A stretch of DNA of 64,000 nucleotides from Bacteroidales bacterium (GCA_016937695.1 JAFGWC010000046.1:1-64000), one strand, 5' to 3'; counted from the first letter of the stretch, positions 34,310-43,994 are shown. Translations and numbers: made by a program. Notes: generated by a model not told the origin, from the sequence alone.

Positions 34310-36769
34310 TTAATGAATATAAATTCTCTTAACTCTTTGCGAAATACTTGTTAAAATTTCGTAAGGTATTGTATTAAGTTTTTCGGCAATTTCTGTAATT
34401 GGTTTATTTTGGCCAAAAATAATCACTTCATCGTCTTGGTTTGCTTCAATTCCGCTTAAATCTACCATGCACATATCCATGCAAATATTTCCAATAAATG
34501 GTGCTAATTTATTATTAATAAGCACATTACCATTTCCGTTGCTTAGTGCTCTATTAAGTCCGTCGGCATATCCAATTGGTAAAATTGCAATTTTGGTTTC
34601 TTTATTTACACGTCCTTTTCTGCTGTATCCAACACTTTCGTCTGCTTTTATGGTTTTAATTTGCGATATTCTTGTTTTTAATGTGCTGATATTCTGCAAT
34701 TTATCTTGATTTTGCGAGCTAATTCCGTAAAGTCCTATTCCTAAACGTACCATTTCAAATTGTGCTTCTGGAAAACGTTCAATTCCCGAAGAATTTAAAA
34801 TATGTCGTAAGAATTTATAGCCGAATGTTTTTTCAATTTCATCAGCAATATGCTTAAAATCAGATATTTGTGTTTGTGTAAATTTATCGTGAACAGCTTC
34901 GTCGCTTGCTGCAAGGTGCGAGAAAACGGATTTAACAATAATTGATTTTGATTTTTGTATTTCAGAAATTAATTTTTCCAAATTCTTTTTTTCAAAACCT
35001 AATCGTTTCATTCCTGTATCTATTTTAATATGAACAGGATATGCATTTACGCTTTGCTGAGAAGCTACTTTATTAAATTGAATTAGTGAATTAAAATCAT
35101 AAATTTCGGGTTCTAATTTATATTCTATAATATTAGAAAAGTTTTCAAAATCGGGATTCATAACCATAATTGGCAAATTTATTCCAGCTTTTCTCAGCTC
35201 AATGCCTTCATCAGTATATGCAACTCCAAGATAATCAACTTTTTGATGCTGCAAAAATCCTGCAATTTCGTGGCTGCCGCTTCCATACGAAAATGCTTTT
35301 ACCATTATCATTATTTTAGTTTTTTTGTTTAATAATGATTTAAAATAGTTTAAATTATGAGTTAAAGCTTCCAGATTTATTTCTAATTGTGTTCTATGAT
35401 TTTTTTTCTGTAAAAGTTCAATAATTTTTTCAAATCCAAAATCGCGGGAACCTTTTATTAAAATGGCTTCATCGCTAAATTTTTCAATTATTTTACTTTG
35501 TAAAAATTCGGCTGTTGTATTAAAAAAATATTTTTCTTTTGTAAAAAGTTCAAAATTATTACTGATGTTTTTCCCAATTCCAACAATTTTTTGAATGTTC
35601 GATTTATTTATTATTTCGCTAATAGTTTTATAAAGTTCGTATTCTTTTTTTCCGCTTTGTTCAATATCTGATAAAATAATGCTTTTAATTCGGTTTTGAT
35701 TTTGTTGTTCAAGAACATCAATTGCAATTTGGATTGAGTTTAAATCAGAATTGTAGCTGTCGTTAATTAAAGTACAATTATCTTTTCCTTTAATCATTTC
35801 AAGACGCATTGCAACTTTTGTTAAATGTTTAAAATTTTCTTTTGTTTTTGAGCTAAACAATTCATTTACAAGTAAAAACGACCAAACATGAATAGCATTT
35901 TCAATTGATGCTTTATCTGAAAAAGGTATTTCAATTTCTATTTTTTTTGTTTTAAATATTGCCGAAATTTTAGTATTTGTTTTATTATTTTCAATTTTAT
36001 CAATAAATAAATCAGAATCAGAATTATTTGACCAAGTAAATGTTTTTAAATTGTAAGTATTTGATTTTGTGCTTATTAGATTATGAATATTTGCATGATT
36101 TTTACAATATATCAAAATCTCGGATTTTTTAAATAGTTCAAGTTTTTCTTTAATTTTTTGTTCAATCGACTCGAAATTTTCTTGATGTGCATCACCAATA
36201 TTAGTAAAAATACCAATATTAGGGTTTATCATTTTTTGAAGTTTATTCATTTCATTTAATTTTGAAATCCCTGCTTCAAAAATTCCAAAATCATAATTTT
36301 TTTCGAGTAAAATCAGCGATAAAGGCACTCCAACTTGCGAGTTATAGCTTTTCGGATTTCTAATAATCAGTTTTTCATTATTTAAAACCTGAAAAATCCA
36401 TTCTTTAATAATAGTTTTTCCATTGCTGCCGGTAATTCCAACAATTGGATAATTTATTGTATTTCTGTGATATTCAGCAATTTGCTGAAAAGCATTTAAT
36501 GAATTTTTAACAATTAAAAAGTTTGCATTTTTAAGTAATTTATAATTTTGAGGTAAATCTTGAACCAAAAAGTTTAAAATTCCGTTGTTATATAATTCGT
36601 TAATGTAATCGTGTCCGTTGTTTCTTTCGCCTTTAATAGCAACAAAAAGAGTTTGATTATCGTAAACAAAACTTCTGCTGTCGATAATTATTTTTGAAAT
36701 AATTGTTTTTTTATTTCCAATTATCTCAGAATCAGTTATTTCTGATATTTTTTCAAAAGAGTAATTCAC
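34310..36769 (-). CDS. murF-alr: Bifunctional MurF / alanine racemase
   Basis: The 819-residue fusion is typical of Bacteroidota. The N-terminal part is UDP-MurNAc-tripeptide:D-Ala-D-Ala ligase, with ATP loop GITGSNGKTIIKEW (from residue 111) and NDSYNSDLNS near 338. The C-terminal ~365 residues are a PLP-dependent alanine racemase, with the PLP lysine in MVKAFSYGSGSHE (about 487) and the second catalytic tyrosine in VGYSRKGRV, plus the IGNICMDMCMVD loop. The alanine racemase supplies D-Ala for D-Ala-D-Ala, so both steps feed peptidoglycan. The start is GTG at 36769, only 5 bp after a -7 element, which implies a nearly leaderless mRNA. Confidence 0.96.
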   Translation of the reverse strand: MNYSFEKISEITDSEIIGNKKTIISKIIIDSRSFVYDNQTLFVAIKGERNNGHDYINELYNNGILNFLVQDLPQNYKLLKNANFLIVKNSLNAFQQIAEYHRNTINYPIVGITGSNGKTIIKEWIFQVLNNEKLIIRNPKSYNSQVGVPLSLILLEKNYDFGIFEAGISKLNEMNKLQKMINPNIGIFTNIGDAHQENFESIEQKIKEKLELFKKSEILIYCKNHANIHNLISTKSNTYNLKTFTWSNNSDSDLFIDKIENNKTNTKISAIFKTKKIEIEIPFSDKASIENAIHVWSFLLVNELFSSKTKENFKHLTKVAMRLEMIKGKDNCTLINDSYNSDLNSIQIAIDVLEQQNQNRIKSIILSDIEQSGKKEYELYKTISEIINKSNIQKIVGIGKNISNNFELFTKEKYFFNTTAEFLQSKIIEKFSDEAILIKGSRDFGFEKIIELLQKKNHRTQLEINLEALTHNLNYFKSLLNKKTKIMIMVKAFSYGSGSHEIAGFLQHQKVDYLGVAYTDEGIELRKAGINLPIMVMNPDFENFSNIIEYKLEPEIYDFNSLIQFNKVASQQSVNAYPVHIKIDTGMKRLGFEKKNLEKLISEIQKSKSIIVKSVFSHLAASDEAVHDKFTQTQISDFKHIADEIEKTFGYKFLRHILNSSGIERFPEAQFEMVRLGIGLYGISSQNQDKLQNISTLKTRISQIKTIKADESVGYSRKGRVNKETKIAILPIGYADGLNRALSNGNGNVLINNKLAPFIGNICMDMCMVDLSGIEANQDDEVIIFGQNKPITEIAEKLNTIPYEILTSISQRVKRIYIH

Positions 36770-36774
36770 AAAAT

Positions 36775-36782
36775 CAAATTTA
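36775..36782 (-). promoter_or_regulatory. -7 element of murF-alr
   Basis: On the - strand the octamer reads TAAATTTG (TAnnTTTG). It ends 5 bp before the GTG start codon. Confidence 0.5.
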
Positions 36783-36981
36783 GAATTAATGTTGTAACTA
36801 ATATTTTTTTAAAATTGAAGCTTTCCTGAAAATCCTGCAAAAGTTAATTTTATTAAAGACTAAAAGCCTAATTACCAATAAATTAACAAAATTTTGGCCG
36901 AGTTAATTTAAATAAAATACATTTTTTCGAGTATTTCAAAATTATAAAGTTTAACAAATTTAGCAATATCATTTTATAAAA

Positions 36982-37011
36982 AAACAGCAAAACTATTTTG
37001 TTTTGCTGTTT
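36982..37011 (-). terminator. Terminator of the carbonic anhydrase gene
   Basis: AAACAGCAAAAC and GTTTTGCTGTTT are perfect 12-bp arms with a 6-nt loop, followed on the - strand by a T run. It lies 25 bp after the stop at 37036. Confidence 0.85.
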
Positions 37012-37035
37012 CCTTTTTATATATATGCCTTAGGT

Positions 37036-37842
37036 TTAAAAATCTTCTATTTTTCTGTTATTTAAATCTTGTACTGGTCTAAAATTATTTGCAGGCATTG
37101 AATTTTTAAGTATTTCAATTTGGTATTTACTGGCTTCACAAGGATTTTTCATTACAAACCAATTAACTCCTTCTGTACAAGGCGGAGTAGTTAAAGAACC
37201 AACATAATGATAGTAACTTTTATTTACAGGAAATAAATTTTTAATGTCAATTTGTAAGGTTTCTTTGAAAGTTTCATCGGCTTGATCCGGAATTTTATCA
37301 ATTATTTTTTTTAATAATATATTTTCAGCTCCTTCTTTAAACCAAATGCCAATAACTGCAATTTTATTGTCGGTAGTTAAATGAACCAAATGTGCTTCCA
37401 TCGGAAATTGTACGCCGTTTAAAGTATGCTCACTTGCAGTATGAAAATGAAATTGCGTTAAATTATATACTTCATCTGCAAAAATAAATTTTCCTGATTG
37501 ATAATTTAATTGAACAGTATGTCCATTATTTATCACATCAATGCTATCTGTCTGATAATCAGTTTTTAACTCTATTAAATCTACATCAATTATATCGCCA
37601 CCAATGTCAATTGGCGATTGAGCCAAACCACCGCAATTACAGTTTGGAACTATTTCTGCCCAATGTTCCGGACCGTTTTCGCCTTGGTAAGTCCAATGTA
37701 CTTCATGCGTTTGAGCATGCTTTGTACTATCGCTTGTATTTTCTTCATTATTATCTGTTTTATTGCCATTGCATGATGAAAATGATAAAAGAAATACCGT
37801 AATTGTAAAGATTGTGAAAAATAATTTAAAATTTGTTTTCAT
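37036..37842 (-). CDS. Alpha-carbonic anhydrase, lipoprotein
   Basis: The ATG at 37842 is preferred over an upstream TTG because it starts a clean lipoprotein signal (MKTNFKLFFTIFTITVFLLSFSSC). The protein then has 268 residues. Alpha-CA hallmarks are present: GLAQSPIDIGG, the two zinc histidines in FHFH (in NLTQFHFHTASEH), the third in EAHLVH, and GSLTTPPCTEGVNW near the C-terminus. It interconverts CO2 and bicarbonate outside the cytoplasm, anchored to a membrane. It is monocistronic with its own terminator. Confidence 0.93.
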   Translation of the reverse strand: MKTNFKLFFTIFTITVFLLSFSSCNGNKTDNNEENTSDSTKHAQTHEVHWTYQGENGPEHWAEIVPNCNCGGLAQSPIDIGGDIIDVDLIELKTDYQTDSIDVINNGHTVQLNYQSGKFIFADEVYNLTQFHFHTASEHTLNGVQFPMEAHLVHLTTDNKIAVIGIWFKEGAENILLKKIIDKIPDQADETFKETLQIDIKNLFPVNKSYYHYVGSLTTPPCTEGVNWFVMKNPCEASKYQIEILKNSMPANNFRPVQDLNNRKIEDF

Positions 37843-37945
37843 AATTTTATTGTTTGATTTATGTAAATATATCAATTTTTTTAACAGATAGTAGAAAAAA
37901 ATATTTTGAGACTATTTGAAAAAGAAATTACGCAAAAAATATTTT

Positions 37946-39646
37946 CTAGTTTTCTGATGGAGTTTTATATACGCTCCAATTATATTCGTATTCGTGCCAA
38001 ACTTTTACTCCGTTTCTTTGTTTTCCCGTTTCTCTATAAATGGCAAAAGGAAAAGGGAGTATTTCTTTTTTTTCAATAGTTTCAAAAACCGGAACTTCCA
38101 TAGATTTTGTTTCTCCGGTAGCTGCATCTTTAAAGTAAATAGTTTCTGTTTTTTCAATTTCCTCATATATAGTAGCCTCACTACCAGTATTTTGCATTTT
38201 TGCTGCATCTTTTAAAAATGGTGTCCAAGTTGGAAATGTAGGCTTTTCTGTTTTATAATTTACAGTGTATTGTAGAGTTAAATTTTTAGAGCCTTCAAAA
38301 ACATCGCCGTCCATTTGTAAATACAAAAGATTATTTTCTAAACGGCCTTTAATTTTAAATTTTCTTGTTTCTGGTCCGTTTTGTAATCCTTTGTATTCGT
38401 ATTGTATTTGTGTAACGCCGGGAATTGACAAAACCATTCCAACAGGCAAACTTCCGGCCATCATATCCATAAAAATTGTTTTGGCAATATCAATTCCTGT
38501 TGTGTTAATCAATTCTTTAATTGTTGACGGTCCAATTTTATTTCCGGCAGTTATTGCAGCATGTCCTGATGCGCAATTACAAAGTGCATTGCTTTGTTGT
38601 CCTTCTAAATCAAGCGCTTTCATCTTTTCTGGCAATTTCATTCCGATATATTCGTTTATTAGATTTCCGCCTGTTTCTGTTGCAATTTTAACATTTTTAG
38701 CCAAATTGCTTTGAAGACCTAAAAACTTTCCGCTAAAACTTTCGGCTGTTTTTTTTGTGATTTTTGCACCTAAATCAAAAAAGAAAGCAAATTCGCTCAT
38801 TAAATTAACGGCAGCATTAACTTGTTCGGTTAAAATTGCTAATCCGCACAAATTTGGAATTACGTTATAAACAATTTCGCCTTCGCCTGTAACTTGCTGA
38901 TTTTCACCTATATGTATTTTAAATTTTGTTGCATGTTCAACCATCAAACTCATTATAATTTTATCGCCTTCAAAAGGCAATTCATTTTTATCGGTTCCGG
39001 TAAATTGCGAAACAAAATCGCCGGAACTATGTTTAAATCGAACTTCCCAGCCCCAAGCTGTTCCAATATAGTCGCCAATAAATTCGTTATCTGTGTTTTC
39101 AGAAGAAATTTCTCTATTCGTATTTTGAATATTGCTCTTATTATCAGCGATTTCGCCAACGTTTGGATTGTTTGTTTCAATATTCGAGTTATTTGGCGTT
39201 TCATTGTTTGAAATAACTCCAGAAAACGGATCTATATTGTTGTTATTTATAATATCGGTTTGGTTAGTTTTAGTCCAAACAGAATTTCCATTTTCAATGC
39301 TGCTTGTAATTTTAAAAGGTAAATTTAAAGATGTATTGTTTATATTAAAAGGCTGATTTTCAATAATAAAATTTAAATCATTAAATGAAATATTTATTAA
39401 ATTGTTGCAAGCATTAAATTTCCCGCACGAAATAATTTCTTTATCAGGATATTTAATATTTAAATCAGCAGTATTTCCATACAATGATAGAGTTGCTGTA
39501 GTTTGATTATTGATTTTTAATAAATATTTTCCTGATAAAGCAGAATTTTGACAATCGTTAAATAATTGAGAATGAGATTGAAACGAAATTAAACCAAATA
39601 ACAGAATTAATAAAAAAAATCGGATTTGTAAGTTAAAAGTCTTCAT
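37946..39646 (-). CDS. Secreted protein of unknown function
   Basis: A 566-residue protein with a signal peptide (RFFLLILLFGLISFQSHSQ, cleavage near residue 26). A beta-rich N-terminal part of ~140 residues is followed by an Asn-rich linker (~140-185: NNETPNNSNIETNNPN). A core starting GDYIGTAWGWEVRF contains a helical segment with CNCASGHAAITAG, and the C-terminal ~150 residues are beta-rich again. I recognise no family. No type IX C-terminal sorting domain or lipobox is evident. The coding strand is fixed by the signal peptide; open antisense frames inside it are shadows. Confidence 0.6.
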   Translation of the reverse strand: MKTFNLQIRFFLLILLFGLISFQSHSQLFNDCQNSALSGKYLLKINNQTTATLSLYGNTADLNIKYPDKEIISCGKFNACNNLINISFNDLNFIIENQPFNINNTSLNLPFKITSSIENGNSVWTKTNQTDIINNNNIDPFSGVISNNETPNNSNIETNNPNVGEIADNKSNIQNTNREISSENTDNEFIGDYIGTAWGWEVRFKHSSGDFVSQFTGTDKNELPFEGDKIIMSLMVEHATKFKIHIGENQQVTGEGEIVYNVIPNLCGLAILTEQVNAAVNLMSEFAFFFDLGAKITKKTAESFSGKFLGLQSNLAKNVKIATETGGNLINEYIGMKLPEKMKALDLEGQQSNALCNCASGHAAITAGNKIGPSTIKELINTTGIDIAKTIFMDMMAGSLPVGMVLSIPGVTQIQYEYKGLQNGPETRKFKIKGRLENNLLYLQMDGDVFEGSKNLTLQYTVNYKTEKPTFPTWTPFLKDAAKMQNTGSEATIYEEIEKTETIYFKDAATGETKSMEVPVFETIEKKEILPFPFAIYRETGKQRNGVKVWHEYEYNWSVYKTPSEN

Positions 39647-40000
39647 ATCATTATAGTTTTGTTGGTTTTATACTGAAAATAAAAACAGAAATTTTAAAAA
39701 TATAATTAATTGGTATTACATGAAGATTTTTATTTAGGGCAAATCAAATTTACGAATAAATTAACCACATGGCAATAAGTTTAATGCTGAAATAAATATT
39801 ATTGAGAATTTGATATAAGAAAATTTTGGATTACAAATTGAGATTTTATAAAAATATCATTTCAGCAAAAAAATATTATAATGTTGATAAGTTGTTAGAA
39901 TACAAATTATTAGCAATTTAATATTACTGTTTACAAAAATATGACTTATTAATGGCTAAATAATTAGTTAAAACAAAGCTTATTATTTTTTCAGAAATTC
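39647..40000. other. Intergenic region, no feature seen
   Basis: This 354-bp AT-rich stretch lies between the secreted-protein gene and the SDR gene. I see no gene, RNA, repeat or clear terminator in it; it probably contains the promoter of the 39646 gene and the end of the SDR transcript. Confidence 0.5.
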
Positions 40001-40717
40001 TTACATTTCTCTTAAATCTAAAATTACATTATTATACTTTTCAGGATTTTTAATTATTTTAACTAATTGATTTGCAGTATATTGTGGCTTCTCAAGCAAA
40101 TTGTCGTTTTTGTATTGAACAAAAGTGTTTAACAAGCTGAAATCATTTTTATCTGTTTCTCGTATTTGGTTCTGCATGTTTGTATCAACAATTCCGGGCG
40201 CAATAGAAAATATTTTAAATCCGTATAGTTTTTTATCTGAATCTGCTTTTGCAACTAAACTAAACATATCTAGTGCCGATTTTGAAGCGCAATAAGAACT
40301 CCACGATTCTATTGCATGCCTTGCTGCGCCGGAACTTATATTGATTATTATTTTTTTTCCCGAGAAATTTTTATACGTTTTAATAAAATTATTTATTAAA
40401 ATAGCCGGACTTATAGAATTTACATTGAATGTGCTAATTATAGAATTGTTGTCGATATTGCCAATATGCTTAACATCTCCAATAACACCGGAATTATTTA
40501 TAAGTGTAACCGATTCAGCATCAATAATATCTATAAATTTATAATTTTTTACGATTTCAGGTTTAGATAAATCTAAATTAATATGTTCGTATCGTTGATG
40601 CGAAATATTATTGTTTCTTGAAAAACCAATTATATAATTATTCTCGTTTTTTAAAATTTCATTTGCCAAAGCAAAACCAATTCCGCTGCTGGTTCCTGTA
40701 ATAAAAAAATAATTCAT
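40001..40717 (-). CDS. Short-chain dehydrogenase/reductase
   Basis: Starting at the ATG at 40717, 4 bp after the stop of the upstream gene, the protein has 238 residues; an in-frame start 45 bp upstream would overlap that gene. The cofactor motif is TGTSSGIG (about residues 6-13), and the catalytic residues are Ser in NISSGAARHA and Tyr/Lys in SYCASKSALDM. The AAR-x-ESWSSYCASK pattern resembles sepiapterin reductase/benzil reductase-like SDRs. The substrate is unknown. It is co-transcribed with the flippase-like membrane protein gene. Confidence 0.85.
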   Translation of the reverse strand: MNYFFITGTSSGIGFALANEILKNENNYIIGFSRNNNISHQRYEHINLDLSKPEIVKNYKFIDIIDAESVTLINNSGVIGDVKHIGNIDNNSIISTFNVNSISPAILINNFIKTYKNFSGKKIIINISSGAARHAIESWSSYCASKSALDMFSLVAKADSDKKLYGFKIFSIAPGIVDTNMQNQIRETDKNDFSLLNTFVQYKNDNLLEKPQYTANQLVKIIKNPEKYNNVILDLREM

Positions 40718-40721
40718 AAAC

Positions 40722-41768
40722 TTAAATTTTTGAAAAGTGTTTTCTAATCCATCCCGGAACAATTATTGCCCCAACAATTAAGTATGGATAATAAGTAATA
40801 AGTCGCCACAATAAAGCCATAACAATTGCAACGCCAGCAATTTGCGGAAGAAAATCGCCAAGATATTCGGAAAAAACAAATTCTGTAAAACCGCTTCCTC
40901 CAGGAGTTGGACTAACAAGCATCATAATCCACATAACAAGCTGACGTGCAAAAAGTAAAGCATGATCGTTAACTGTAAAAAATGCTAAAAACATTGCGTT
41001 TACAACCCAATATCTTGATGTCCACGAAAAAACAGTTGCCGAAAAAGCTTTTAACCAAAATGATATTTTCTTGGTTTTGAGTTCTTTAGAACTTTCAATT
41101 ATTTCGGTTCCTGCTTTTGCAGCGCCTAGTCTCCATCGGCGTAAAAATCGAATATTAAATAAATTTATTAAGAATTTTTTTATTGCTCTAGGGTTTTTAA
41201 ACAGTCCGTAAGAAAGAAAAAGTATATATGCCAATTTTATTGAATATCCGATAATTGCAAAAAGGAAAAACTCGTTTGTTAAACTAAAACCTTCATCCAT
41301 AAAAAAAAGTTTTTGCGGATTAAGAACTAAAAGCAATAAAGGAAACATTATTATAAAATAAAGCTCGTCTAAAAAGGAAGTTGCCATAACAACAGCGCTG
41401 CTTTTTCCAATACCTAAACCTTCTTTATTTACATAAATAATAGCTAAACCTGTTCCGCCAACTGCAGAAGGAGTAATTGCTGATGAAAATTCCCAAAGCA
41501 TAATAACACGCAAAGCTTTTTTAAATGAAAATGCATTACCGGTTAAAATTCTTAATCGCAAAATATAACCTAAGTCTCTGAATAGCATCAAGATAATAGC
41601 AATTGCAAGCCAAAAAAACGTGTTTTTTGAAAAAACAACTACATCGAAAGCTTTAACATCAAAACTTCTGAAAAGCATAAATGCTACAAAGCCTAAACCT
41701 ATTAAAACAGGAAAAATAATTTTGACAGGATTTATTTTATTTGAAATATTTTCATTTTTTTTAGGCAT
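40722..41768 (-). CDS. Flippase-like membrane protein (LPG synthase TM / UPF0104 family)
   Basis: A 348-residue protein with about eight membrane helices. The signature TPSAVGGTGLAIIYV (about 97-111) and SPTPGGSGFTEFVF (about 291-304) are the two conserved glycine-rich repeats of the family that includes the MprF flippase domain and AglD. Members are thought to move or modify lipids. No synthetase domain is fused here. It lies 4 bp before the SDR gene. Confidence 0.85.
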   Translation of the reverse strand: MPKKNENISNKINPVKIIFPVLIGLGFVAFMLFRSFDVKAFDVVVFSKNTFFWLAIAIILMLFRDLGYILRLRILTGNAFSFKKALRVIMLWEFSSAITPSAVGGTGLAIIYVNKEGLGIGKSSAVVMATSFLDELYFIIMFPLLLLVLNPQKLFFMDEGFSLTNEFFLFAIIGYSIKLAYILFLSYGLFKNPRAIKKFLINLFNIRFLRRWRLGAAKAGTEIIESSKELKTKKISFWLKAFSATVFSWTSRYWVVNAMFLAFFTVNDHALLFARQLVMWIMMLVSPTPGGSGFTEFVFSEYLGDFLPQIAGVAIVMALLWRLITYYPYLIVGAIIVPGWIRKHFSKI

Positions 41769-41942
41769 AAACGAATTTTTAATATCAATTAAAAAAATCC
41801 GAAAAAAACTAATGTGCTAAATATCAGTATTTAACGAAAAAAACTTCTTTCACAAACATAAACAAAACAAATGAATGATATAAATAAATATAAAAAGTTT
41901 TTTTACATGACTAAAATCATTTTTTTTAACAAGTAATATCTA

Positions 41943-41950
41943 TATATTTG
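41943..41950 (+). promoter_or_regulatory. -7 element of the ArsR-family gene at 41978
   Basis: TATATTTG, a perfect TAnnTTTG, ends 27 bp before the ATG. Confidence 0.5.
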
Positions 41951-41977
41951 CATATAATAATTTAAGAATAATATACT

Positions 41978-42286
41978 ATGGAGTTAAAAGAATTAAGCTC
42001 AGCACAATTAGACGCATCTGCAAATATGTTAAAAGCCATTGCTCACCCAATGAGAATTGCTATACTTAGTTTTTTAGAAGGCGGACAAAGTTTAACTGTT
42101 ACTGAAATTCACGAAAAACTTGGCATAGAGCAATCTACAACCTCACATCATTTAGGAATTTTAAAAGATAAAGGTGTGTTAACCTCAAAAAGATCGGGAA
42201 AGAATACATTTTATTCGCTTAAATACACAAGTTTGAGTCATATAGTAGAATGTGTTAGTAAATGCACTGATTATTCAAAAAAATAA
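41978..42286 (+). CDS. ArsR-family winged-helix regulator
   Basis: A 102-residue regulator. AIAHPMRIAILSFLEG starts the domain, IEQSTTSHHLGILKDKGVL is the recognition helix and SKRSGKNTFYSLK the wing. Two cysteines near the end (ECVSKC) could bind metal or sense redox, but the classic alpha-3 cysteine pair is missing. It differs from the arsR at 26213 and is not next to resistance genes, so its target is unknown. A strong terminator separates it from the ECF sigma gene. Confidence 0.85.
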   Translation: MELKELSSAQLDASANMLKAIAHPMRIAILSFLEGGQSLTVTEIHEKLGIEQSTTSHHLGILKDKGVLTSKRSGKNTFYSLKYTSLSHIVECVSKCTDYSKK

Positions 42287-42310
42287 TGTAAAATTTTATT
42301 TATTTTTTTA

Positions 42311-42354
42311 AAATTGCAGATATTCATTTTATAGTGTTATCTGCAATTTTTTTT
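42311..42354 (+). terminator. Terminator after the ArsR-family gene
   Basis: AAATTGCAGATA (42311-42322) and TATCTGCAATTT (42338-42349) are perfect 12-bp arms followed by a T run that leads directly into the ECF promoter. Confidence 0.85.
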
Positions 42355-42383
42355 GTAACTTTTTGTTATCCTAATTCGTCTAA
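42354..42383 (+). promoter_or_regulatory. ECF-type promoter (TGTAAC - 17 - CGTCTAA)
   Basis: TGTAAC at 42354-42359 and CGTCTAA at 42377-42383, 17 bp apart, match the promoter pattern usually seen before Bacteroidota ECF sigma genes. It lies 19 bp before the ATG at 42403, which suggests autoregulation. Confidence 0.75.
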
Positions 42384-42402
42384 GTATTATAAGGCTTATT
42401 TA

Positions 42403-42888
42403 ATGACATTAAAAGAATATAACAATTGCGTAGATAATTTTTCGGATAATTTGTATAGATTTATTCTGAAAAACATTAAAAATGAGGCTATTGCAGAAGA
42501 TGTTGTGCAAGATAGTTTTGAAATTTTATGGATTAATCATGAAAATTTAAAATTTGAAAAGGCAAAATCATATCTTTTTTCAACAGGATATCATAAAATG
42601 ATTGACCAAATCAGAAAAAATAAAAAATTTACTGATTTAGAAGATAAAACTTCGTACGAACAAATTCACGAAGAGCAATATTCTGATATTCAGGAAATTT
42701 TAAATAATGCAATTTCTCAACTGCCTGAAATTCAAAAACATGTATTACTTTTAAGAGATTACGAAGGATATTCTTACAAAGAAATATCGGAAATAACTAA
42801 TATCACAGAAACTCAAGTTAAAGTTTATATTTACAGAGCACGAGTTTTTTTGAAAAATATTATTGTTAAAGTAGAAAATTTAGCTTAA
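42403..42888 (+). CDS. ECF RNA polymerase sigma-70 factor
   Basis: The ATG at 42403 gives 161 residues starting MTLKEYNNCVDNFSDNLYRFI. An in-frame ATG at 42334 would run through the promoter and terminator and is rejected. Region 2 has AEDVVQDSFEILW and region 4 has YSYKEISEITNITETQVKVYIYRARVFLK. ECF factors redirect RNA polymerase to stress or envelope genes. It is followed after 9 bp by a single-span membrane protein that is the likely anti-sigma partner, and its own promoter is of ECF type. Confidence 0.92.
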   Translation: MTLKEYNNCVDNFSDNLYRFILKNIKNEAIAEDVVQDSFEILWINHENLKFEKAKSYLFSTGYHKMIDQIRKNKKFTDLEDKTSYEQIHEEQYSDIQEILNNAISQLPEIQKHVLLLRDYEGYSYKEISEITNITETQVKVYIYRARVFLKNIIVKVENLA

Positions 42889-42897
42889 CAAAAAGAA

Positions 42898-43929
42898 ATG
42901 AATATTACACTACAAAATTATGAAGCTTATATTTTAGATTTAATCGAAGGTAATTTATCTGCGATTGAAAAGGCTGAATTATTTACTTTTTTAAATAATA
43001 ATACTGATTTAGAATATGATTTAGATAGTTTTGAAGATTTTATCTTACGTCCTGATAATAAGATGTTTAAAAACAAAAACTTATTAAAAAAAGATAAAGA
43101 ATTAAATATTTTTGCAATTTCAGAAATTGACCGTTTGAGCATTGCATATCTTGAAAAAGACATTACTGAAAAAGAACAAAAAAGTTTGGATAATTTATTG
43201 AATAAAAGGCCTGAAAAAATTATTGATTTTAATGTAATTCAAAATACAAAATTAAAATTTGATTTAAATATAAAATTTTTAAAAAAGGCACAGCTTAAAA
43301 AAAGAATTTTATTGCAAAAAAAAGTTCTCCTTCCTTTTTATGAAGTTGCTGCTACAATAATTTTATTTTTTGGTTTTAGTGTTTTGCTTAAACAAAATAC
43401 TGAGAATGATTTTGTCTCGACAAAATTTGTTTTTATTCAAAAACAAATAAAAATCAGAAAAGAAAATGCCACATTAAAAGAAAAAAACAATACTAAAAAT
43501 GTTTATTTCAATCAAACTGCTGATATAGAGCAAATTGAGCTTGATAATTTGAATTTTGAACTTGAAGAACAAATTGTTGCTTTAGAAATTAAGAAAGCCG
43601 AAAAAATAATTGTTGAAACTGATATTAACACTGATTTTTTTAAAAATAGTGGAATTAATGAAGTTGCTTATATTGCAGAAAATAAGAATGTTACAGCTGA
43701 ATTTGTAAATGATGATATTTCAAAAAGAATTCAACAATTATTAGATGATAATAGTAAAAGTGAGAGTAAAAAATCAAGTTTTGCAAAAATTATAGGAAGT
43801 ATTGCAAATATAATAAATCGAAATTTTGGTTTTAAGAAAACTAAAACAGATGATAACAGAAAAATGATTGCCTTGAAAGCAGTTAATTTTGAGTATTACA
43901 GAAGTAAATCAGAAAATAATAAAAGGTAA
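42898..43929 (+). CDS. Single-span membrane protein, probable anti-sigma factor
   Basis: A 343-residue protein with a cytoplasmic N-terminal part of ~150 residues (LQNYEAYILDLIEGNLSAIEKAELFTFL), one membrane helix near 155-172 (VAATIILFFGFSVLL) and a periplasmic, charged C-terminal region. The N-terminal segment resembles zinc-less anti-sigma domains that sequester ECF factors, but sequence evidence is weak. The tight linkage to the sigma gene is the main argument. It ends before a strong terminator. Confidence 0.65.
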   Translation: MNITLQNYEAYILDLIEGNLSAIEKAELFTFLNNNTDLEYDLDSFEDFILRPDNKMFKNKNLLKKDKELNIFAISEIDRLSIAYLEKDITEKEQKSLDNLLNKRPEKIIDFNVIQNTKLKFDLNIKFLKKAQLKKRILLQKKVLLPFYEVAATIILFFGFSVLLKQNTENDFVSTKFVFIQKQIKIRKENATLKEKNNTKNVYFNQTADIEQIELDNLNFELEEQIVALEIKKAEKIIVETDINTDFFKNSGINEVAYIAENKNVTAEFVNDDISKRIQQLLDDNSKSESKKSSFAKIIGSIANIINRNFGFKKTKTDDNRKMIALKAVNFEYYRSKSENNKR

Positions 43930-43994
43930 TTTTTATAATCAAAAATTAAATTGAATATAAGATTGTTATAAAATATAAATAAAGTATTTATCTT

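Noticed and set aside
37994-39356. Antisense ORFs inside the secreted 566-residue gene
   Set aside because: The - strand frame has a clear signal peptide and full domain layout; the antisense peptides are short, low-complexity and lack family features.
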